Assembly: GCF_002933815.1 (NCBI RefSeq)
Contig: NZ_BEYR01000001.1
Location: 2,783,765-2,847,764, forward strand
From: Sphingobacterium sp. HMA12
GTDB lineage: Bacteria; Bacteroidota; Bacteroidia; Sphingobacteriales; Sphingobacteriaceae
Direction: 5' to 3'
Length of the DNA: 64,000 nt
Of this stretch, positions 63,691-64,000 are shown one piece after another. A program made the translations under genes and the position numbers. Numbering within the stretch: position 1 is the first letter of the stretch; every line of letters begins with the position of its first letter. The notes below the pieces were generated by a model. That model was given only the letters and a program-made list of their open reading frames with translations. It was not told where the DNA came from and ran no database searches.

Positions 63691-64000
63691 ATGCAAAAGA
63701 TAATTCCAAACCTTTGGTTTGATAGCAACGCACAGGAAGCCGCAGAATTTTACTTGTCGGTTTTCAAAGATGGAAAAATAATCAATATTACGTATTACCC
63801 GAATTCAGAAGCCGAAGGACTGGCTGATTTCCAGAAGGATTTCGCTGGAAAAGTGCTTACCATTGAGTTTGAAATCCTGGGAATGCGTTTGATCGGGATC
63901 AATGCCGGACCGATATTCAAATTTAACGAAGCTATTTCTTTGATGATCCCCTGCAAAGACCAGACTGAAATAGACTACTATTGGGAAGCGCTTACATCTG
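63691..64000 (+). CDS. VOC-family (PhnB-like) protein, cut by window end
   Basis: The first 103 codons read MQKIIPNLWFDSNAQEAAEF, YLSVFKDGKIINI, then VLTIEFEILGMRLIGINAGP and FNEAISLMIPCKDQTEIDYY, the pattern of PhnB/3-demethylubiquinone-methyltransferase-like VOC proteins. These fold as paired beta-alpha-beta modules and bind metals or small molecules. Its stop lies beyond the window. The repeat at 63543-63622 precedes it. Confidence 0.8.
   Translation, partial: MQKIIPNLWFDSNAQEAAEFYLSVFKDGKIINITYYPNSEAEGLADFQKDFAGKVLTIEFEILGMRLIGINAGPIFKFNEAISLMIPCKDQTEIDYYWEALTS

Overview
The window reads as a chromosomal segment of a Bacteroidota bacterium, most likely a Sphingobacteriaceae member such as Sphingobacterium. 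The evidence is two SusC/SusD outer-membrane uptake pairs, one ECF sigma/FecR/STN-SusC regulatory series, LytS/LytTR two-component pairs, DUF6266- and DUF6520-type proteins, a MauE/DoxX membrane protein, and Bacteroidota-type promoter boxes (TAnnTTTG). No rRNA, tRNA, CRISPR array or intact transposase was seen. Species assignment is inference.

Layout. 0.1-2.9 kb: a phage-like lysis cassette (three-helix membrane protein, CHAP/TIGR02594-like peptidase, lipoprotein with a C-terminal membrane helix as in u-spanins), a DUF6266 protein, a 440-bp repeat-rich spacer and an excisionase-like HTH gene. 3.0-7.2 kb: a LytTR two-component system, an LpxL-like acyltransferase and a 46-codon peptide gene with its own terminator, then a divergent AraC regulator. 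7.3-14.8 kb: MauE and DUF6520-like genes converging on a TlpA(DUF3738-like)-SusC-SusD operon. 14.8-15.4 kb: non-coding DNA with nested inverted repeats, a candidate structured RNA. 15.4-19.9 kb: accessory or defence-like genes under an HTH/ImmA-IrrE regulator; two adjacent proteins share a QAG[RK]D motif. 20.5-25.0 kb: small immunity-like genes, an isochorismatase-like hydrolase, a leucine-rich-repeat protein and a secreted barrel-like protein.

25.2-30 kb: damaged genes between intact GNAT, Crp/Fnr, cyclase and SRPBCC genes. 30-36.5 kb: a second LytS/LytTR pair and a set of lipoproteins with a CPBP membrane protease. 36.5-39.4 kb: gene remnants, a Crp/Fnr regulator and a secreted LamG/DUF1080-like protein. 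39.7-46.8 kb: SusD, STN-SusC, FecR and an ECF sigma gene interrupted by an in-frame TAA. 46.9-48.4 kb: more remnants and a heme oxygenase. 48.5-58.3 kb: an RND efflux operon with a DUF420 gene, a TetR regulator, and a rhodanese/cytochrome-like/DUF3817/di-heme peroxidase operon, tied together by six near-identical TetR-type palindromes. 59-64 kb: DUF1569, TPR and ZIP-transporter genes, a decayed DtxR and TonB-receptor pair, a lipoprotein, a MurQ remnant and a VOC-family gene cut by the window end.

Two themes stand out. The first is compact regulatory wiring readable from DNA alone: TetR sites, operators around the ImmA-type promoter, DtxR-like boxes and attenuator-like hairpins. The second is gene decay: about thirteen broken or truncated genes between 25 and 64 kb, many kept only as 3' ends. 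The strongest candidates for undescribed biology are the peptide/acyltransferase/LytTR locus, the paired QAG[RK]D-motif proteins, and the nested inverted-repeat element at 15.1-15.3 kb.
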